From assembly GCF_008831285.2 (NCBI RefSeq), contig NC_045145.1, positions 24,800,802 through 24,864,801 on the forward strand: 64,000 nt of DNA, given 5' to 3'. Shown piece by piece: positions 60,316-64,000 of the stretch. How positions within the stretch are numbered: position 1 is the stretch's first letter; each line of letters starts with the position of its first letter. Origin of the DNA: Nymphaea colorata. Lineage: Eukaryota > Streptophyta > Magnoliopsida > Nymphaeales > Nymphaeaceae. The notes under the pieces are model-generated. The model had not been told where the DNA came from. It saw only the letters and a program-made list of their open reading frames with translations, and made no database searches. The translations under genes were made by a program, and so were the position numbers.

Positions 60316-61069
60316 ATATACATGCATATGTATATATATATTTCTCTATTTCTTTTCCTTTAAAATCTCTCTCTTCACTAAGGCCACAACTCAAGTAATG
60401 ACCTAATGTTGGATTCATTCTTGATGGTGTACAACCTCAATCCATTTTCAAAAACTAATAACTATGAAAACAAAAATCTTAGATGTATGTTATGGTCGGA
60501 ATGGCTTAGATGAATGTTGTGGTAGGAATGAGTCATTTTTCTTTCTTTCATCTTAAGATCAATGCCTCCATGCATTCACTTCCATTCAATATCACAAATG
60601 AGCACAATCACATCTCTAAAAGAACTTAAGCAAGATGAGATGGAGCTCTAACTCGGTGGTAATCGAATTAGAGCAAAATCTCAAACCTACTTAAAGTCTT
60701 AAGAGAACACTAAAATGACTTCAAAATGATTTTCCAAGCCTTCCAAATGATATTTACAAAGATTTTCCAACTCTAGTTTTCCTCAAAATGTTTCACATTC
60801 TCAAGCAATTTTTTAAGATCCTTTTCAAAAGTTTGAAACATTAAACTTTTAGTATTTTTCTACTCCGCATATAGAAAATATGTTTAAGCCAAAATGAAGT
60901 GCATCAATAATAAACATAGGCCTTGGATTGATTACCCACGGTAAAGGCACTGGGAATGATCGATCCTTGTACCGACGGGCGAGTTCCTTTCTTTCTCATT
61001 TTCGAAACAAAACTGAGTTTTCTGGAGCACTCCAAAACCAAAAAAAATTTGGGGATGTGAACAGGATTT
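59491..61069. other. Spacer with TA-rich simple repeats
   Basis: (CT)n near 59515-59555 and TATATA tracts at 60150-60175 and 60240-60345. No recognisable gene. Confidence 0.5.
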
Positions 61070-62045
61070 GGTGACGTCAAGAAGGCCAAGACCACCTTCT
61101 TGTATAGGAGCAAGTGGACTTCCAACTAAGAGAGTGATGTTTCCTAATATGATGAGAATGCCCCCAAATAAAATGACAATTTCTTCTCTACAAAGTTCAG
61201 TACAATAAGTGGAAGTCTAAATGCTCTTACCCAATCACCCACCACTTGCTACAGAACATGTTTCTCGTATAAGTAAATGGATGGTCCACCCTTCTACAAA
61301 GCTTCTCACATAAGTCAGGGGTGAGCATACCAACAAATAATGGAACCCAAATAAGTTAGGGGAAGTTTAGACAACTGTCAATGAAATCGGTTTGCAATGA
61401 CCATTATGTTGTCAAGAACATTACAATGAATAAAAAAATGAAATGAATTTATAGTCAAACCCACTTTGGAAGTGTAATCAGGTAAAACTTGGTTTAAGCA
61501 AGAAGTGGATTTTCACAACAGCCCAAAAAAATAAAAGGACGTCATTTGCAAAGAAGAAGCGCCCCAAGTAAGAAGTAAATTAAGAAAGTCATTTTAGGGG
61601 CTTCCAGCCCTGTAAAACTCACCATTGGAGGTTTTCAGATAAAACTTCAACAACACAACAATAGTACACAAAAGTGGACAGAGAGGGTGCATTTGTCATC
61701 GGCCTCCATGGCAACAAAAAGTGGTTCCCTCCCTTCTTAAAGGTGATAACTAAGGAAGCAGTAGAAACATAAGTAATAATTTTCTTCACCCAATCTTCAT
61801 AGGATCCCAAAAAAGAAAGACCAAAGTGCAGGAAAGACCATCTCACTTTGCCATAAGCTTTTGCAATTTCTAATTTGAGGAGAAAAAATTGTTCTGTATG
61901 CCCTTATCCAAGGAGTTGACCGCTTCAAGTGCAAGTTGCATGGTTCGTGAATAAATCTACTGGACAGATCAGATGCCCTTCTTCTGTGCCAATAATTGTG
62001 CTAAAACAATCTTCATTCTCTCAGCCATCAACATAGCAACTAGTT
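61070..62045 (-). pseudogene. LINE reverse transcriptase remnant
   Basis: Read leftward on the minus strand: KLVAMLMAERMKIVLAQLL, LALEAVNSLDKG, EIAKAYGKVRWSFLHFGLSF and YEDWVKKIITYVST. Then FFANDVLLFF, corresponding to the F/Y-A-D-D catalytic box but with Asn for the first Asp, then RRNCHFIWG and EGGLGLLDVTKS of the post-RT region. Many stops and shifts. A partner fragment is at 36588-36910. Its 5' side abuts a truncated hAT copy. Confidence 0.8.
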
Positions 62046-62048
62046 TCC

Positions 62049-62745
62049 CGCCACGGGCCTGGTAGGCCCAACAATTTTTTTATCTTTAATTTTTAAATAC
62101 ATTTTGAAGTCTGTTTCTTTTGTAAAGGTTTCAAAGTTTCAAAAGTTGAAAGTTCGCTTTAGTCTTTGTTTTCTTCCTTCGCCATCGGCGTCTCACCTGG
62201 CTGCATCACCATCATCGCACCTCCCTGCTTGCGCGGCCGTGCCTACCATGCCATCACCAATTTGCTGCCTCTTGTTCCATATCCAAACCATTTGTCGTCA
62301 TCCTACTACTGCTCGGCTTGAGGACTCATCGATTCTACTGTCACGGGTCTCCTCTCTCTCTCTCTCTCTCTCTCTCTGTGGATGGTTGTTCTCCATTGGA
62401 ATGAATCAGACGTGAATGACTGTTCTCCGTTGGGCTGAATCAGGTGACATTCGTAAGATGGGGAAGGCAGGACGGTGGTTGAAGAGCATGTTGGGTTTGG
62501 CCCCTCCAATCAGAGCGTGAAGCTGTGGAGGAAAGGTGCAGGAGGAAGTGGCAGTCTGGCAGAAGCGATGCCATGGAGGCAGCAAAAATGGGCCAGCCTT
62601 CATGCATTCTTATCATGGCCCGGCACCGGGTCCGGCCTGACCCGTTTATAGTTGGGCTGGGTAGCAGGTTGGCCGGGTCCATGCCCGGGTAGTTAACCAC
62701 ACAAAATTGTTGGGTCGGGCTGGCATAGCCCGATGCCCAGGCCTA
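62049..62745. mobile_element. hAT-like transposon, 5'-truncated second copy
   Basis: Matches 39979-40672 but lacks the first ~77 bp, including the left terminal repeat. The right end GATGCCCAGGCCTA and the flanking GTCCAGCATGCATCTAG are the same as in the first copy, so it arose by segmental duplication and not by a second insertion. Confidence 0.8.
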
Positions 62746-63467
62746 GTCCAGCATGCATCTAGTGTTTCTCTTTTTATTTAAAAAACAAGAATGTGGGCCC
62801 CTAGGTGGATGGCTGGGTCTTTGTGCAATATATATATATATATATGAACTAATAATAGATGACAAAACTGCCTTATCACTTTTTTATCTACGTTGTTCTC
62901 CCAACCACCGTCATGAAAATGATAAATTTCTATTCTGCTGGAGGCCACCAGACCAGTTTTCTACGCAATCTAAACTTATAGACATGATTTTAAATTTGGT
63001 AAGAAATGATCACACACACACATATATATATTAAGTTAATCATATTTTGGATGTCAATAATGTTTTTAATAATCTAAAAATGAATGGCTCTTTTAACATC
63101 AAAATTTTGAACATCGTAGAAAATAACAATTTTTTCATGAAAATAACTTGAACCGAAACATGATTTTTATAAATTTAGTATTAATTATATACATATTAGG
63201 AGGTTCACATTTTGTTTAAAATATCTTTGAATATAAATTTGAGAGGTATGGCTTTATCCCTTAGCCAAGTGGTATGGTGTGTATGTGTGCGTATTAATGA
63301 CATTAGGGATGGGGTACAAAGGCTTCAGACTTGCGATCTCAACTATTAACTACTAAAATACTCTTAAGATAACCTCTAAAAGGTTAGTTTGTTATAGAAA
63401 AAAAATGTTTTGAACATTGCACTTAGATTTATATAATTGTCCACTTGGTTCAGCCATCATCTTCTGG

Positions 63468-63499
<32 letters not shown>

Positions 63500-64000
63500 T
63501 ACTTTATGCGAATCTTAACATTATGAGAAAGGTTAAGATGTAGCTGTTGGATTCAATATGTATTTTTGCAACCGAGTCCAATACGAACTTTATGCTAAAT
63601 AAATTTGGATTGCGGAACATATATGTAAATTATTTTTTTCATTATAAAATCAATCAAATAAAAAATTAACAAGAAATCTGGCAAGTCCAAAAGGGGGAGC
63701 TCTAGGGGATGTAGAAGGGTTGGCTTTGGGGATTTTTCTACCAGATTTATTTAGGAGCAAGTAAATTACAAAATTGAATTTCTTCTTTAACACAACCTAT
63801 AAAAAATGTGCCGATGAGTATTTTTCTCATGTATTCTAGTATTATATCAGATCACACCACGATTGATGGGAATTAAAGTTAATGTGAATGAAGAAAATAT
63901 AATGAATTGAAAAGAGAAAAGAAGCAGCAATATGAACATAGCTAGTCTGGAAGGGAAGAAGAATACAGTGTAAGAAATTGACGAAACAGCGTGAAAGGAT
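62746..64000 (+). repeat. Duplicate of the NLR upstream region
   Basis: Collinear with 40673 to about 41945: the same microsatellite positions, SINE-like segment, GTAGAAG.GTTGGCTTTGG phrase, TATA region and GTGTAAGAAATTGACGAAAC at the end. Identity is high with small indels. The window ends about 265 bp before the position equivalent to the NLR coiled-coil start. Confidence 0.9.
63238..63497 (+). mobile_element. Possible SINE, paralogous copy
   Basis: TTAGCCAAGTGGTATGG and GGCTTCAGACTTGCGATCTC keep a slightly better B-box-like region than 41195-41445, ending in a CT run. Confidence 0.3.

Overview
This is plant nuclear DNA, almost certainly from a flowering plant. It is AT-rich and intron-rich. 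It carries a CC-NBS-LRR immune receptor, plant-type JmjC (FYRN/FYRC) and VAL-type B3 gene pieces, Ty1/copia and Ty3/gypsy retrotransposons, LINEs, small DNA transposons and many TA/GA/CA microsatellites. I cannot fix the species from sequence alone. A run of 100 Ns at 31793-31892 marks a scaffold gap. I found no intact protein-coding gene: every recognisable coding region is truncated, frameshifted or interrupted.

Layout. 1-1.2 kb: plus-strand remnant of a JMJ14/15/18-like histone demethylase (FYRN and FYRC domains). 1.2-15 kb: non-coding DNA with two copies of a GCGGTG/CACCGG-rich repeat, a 250-bp terminal-inverted-repeat transposon, a degenerate tandem repeat at 8.1-8.6 kb, a two-copy 698-bp tandem duplication at 10.9-12.3 kb and a GC-richer unidentified block at 14.1-15.3 kb. 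15-24.8 kb: AT-rich sequence with long TA simple repeats. 24.8-26.1 kb: minus-strand relic of a VAL/HSI2-type B3 repressor gene. 26.2-31.3 kb: Ty3/gypsy derivative keeping gag and protease but not reverse transcriptase or integrase, followed by a second, rearranged repeat copy. 31.9-32.6 kb: ARM-like gene fragment cut off by the 3' LTR of a minus-strand copia element (32.6-34.7 kb). 36-39.9 kb: repeat fragments, a LINE piece, a probable SINE and purine-rich tracts.

39.9-47.8 kb: a hAT-like element, then the upstream region and body of a CC-NBS-LRR pseudogene. It is split by an 838-bp transposon with an 8-bp target duplication, and that transposon itself carries a fragment of a plant lung-7TM/GOST-type receptor gene. 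49.5-58.1 kb: a recent large tandem duplication (about 4.9 and 3.8 kb units) containing an older duplication and a LINE 3' end. 58-59.5 kb: a CpG-rich block, a TATA-bearing segment and a four-copy minisatellite. 61.1-62.05 kb: LINE reverse transcriptase remnant. 62.05-64.0 kb: a second copy of the hAT element and NLR upstream region. The window ends about 265 bp short of where a second NLR would begin.

The genes do not form a pathway. The window reads as a decaying NLR-cluster neighbourhood shaped by transposition, gene capture and segmental duplication.
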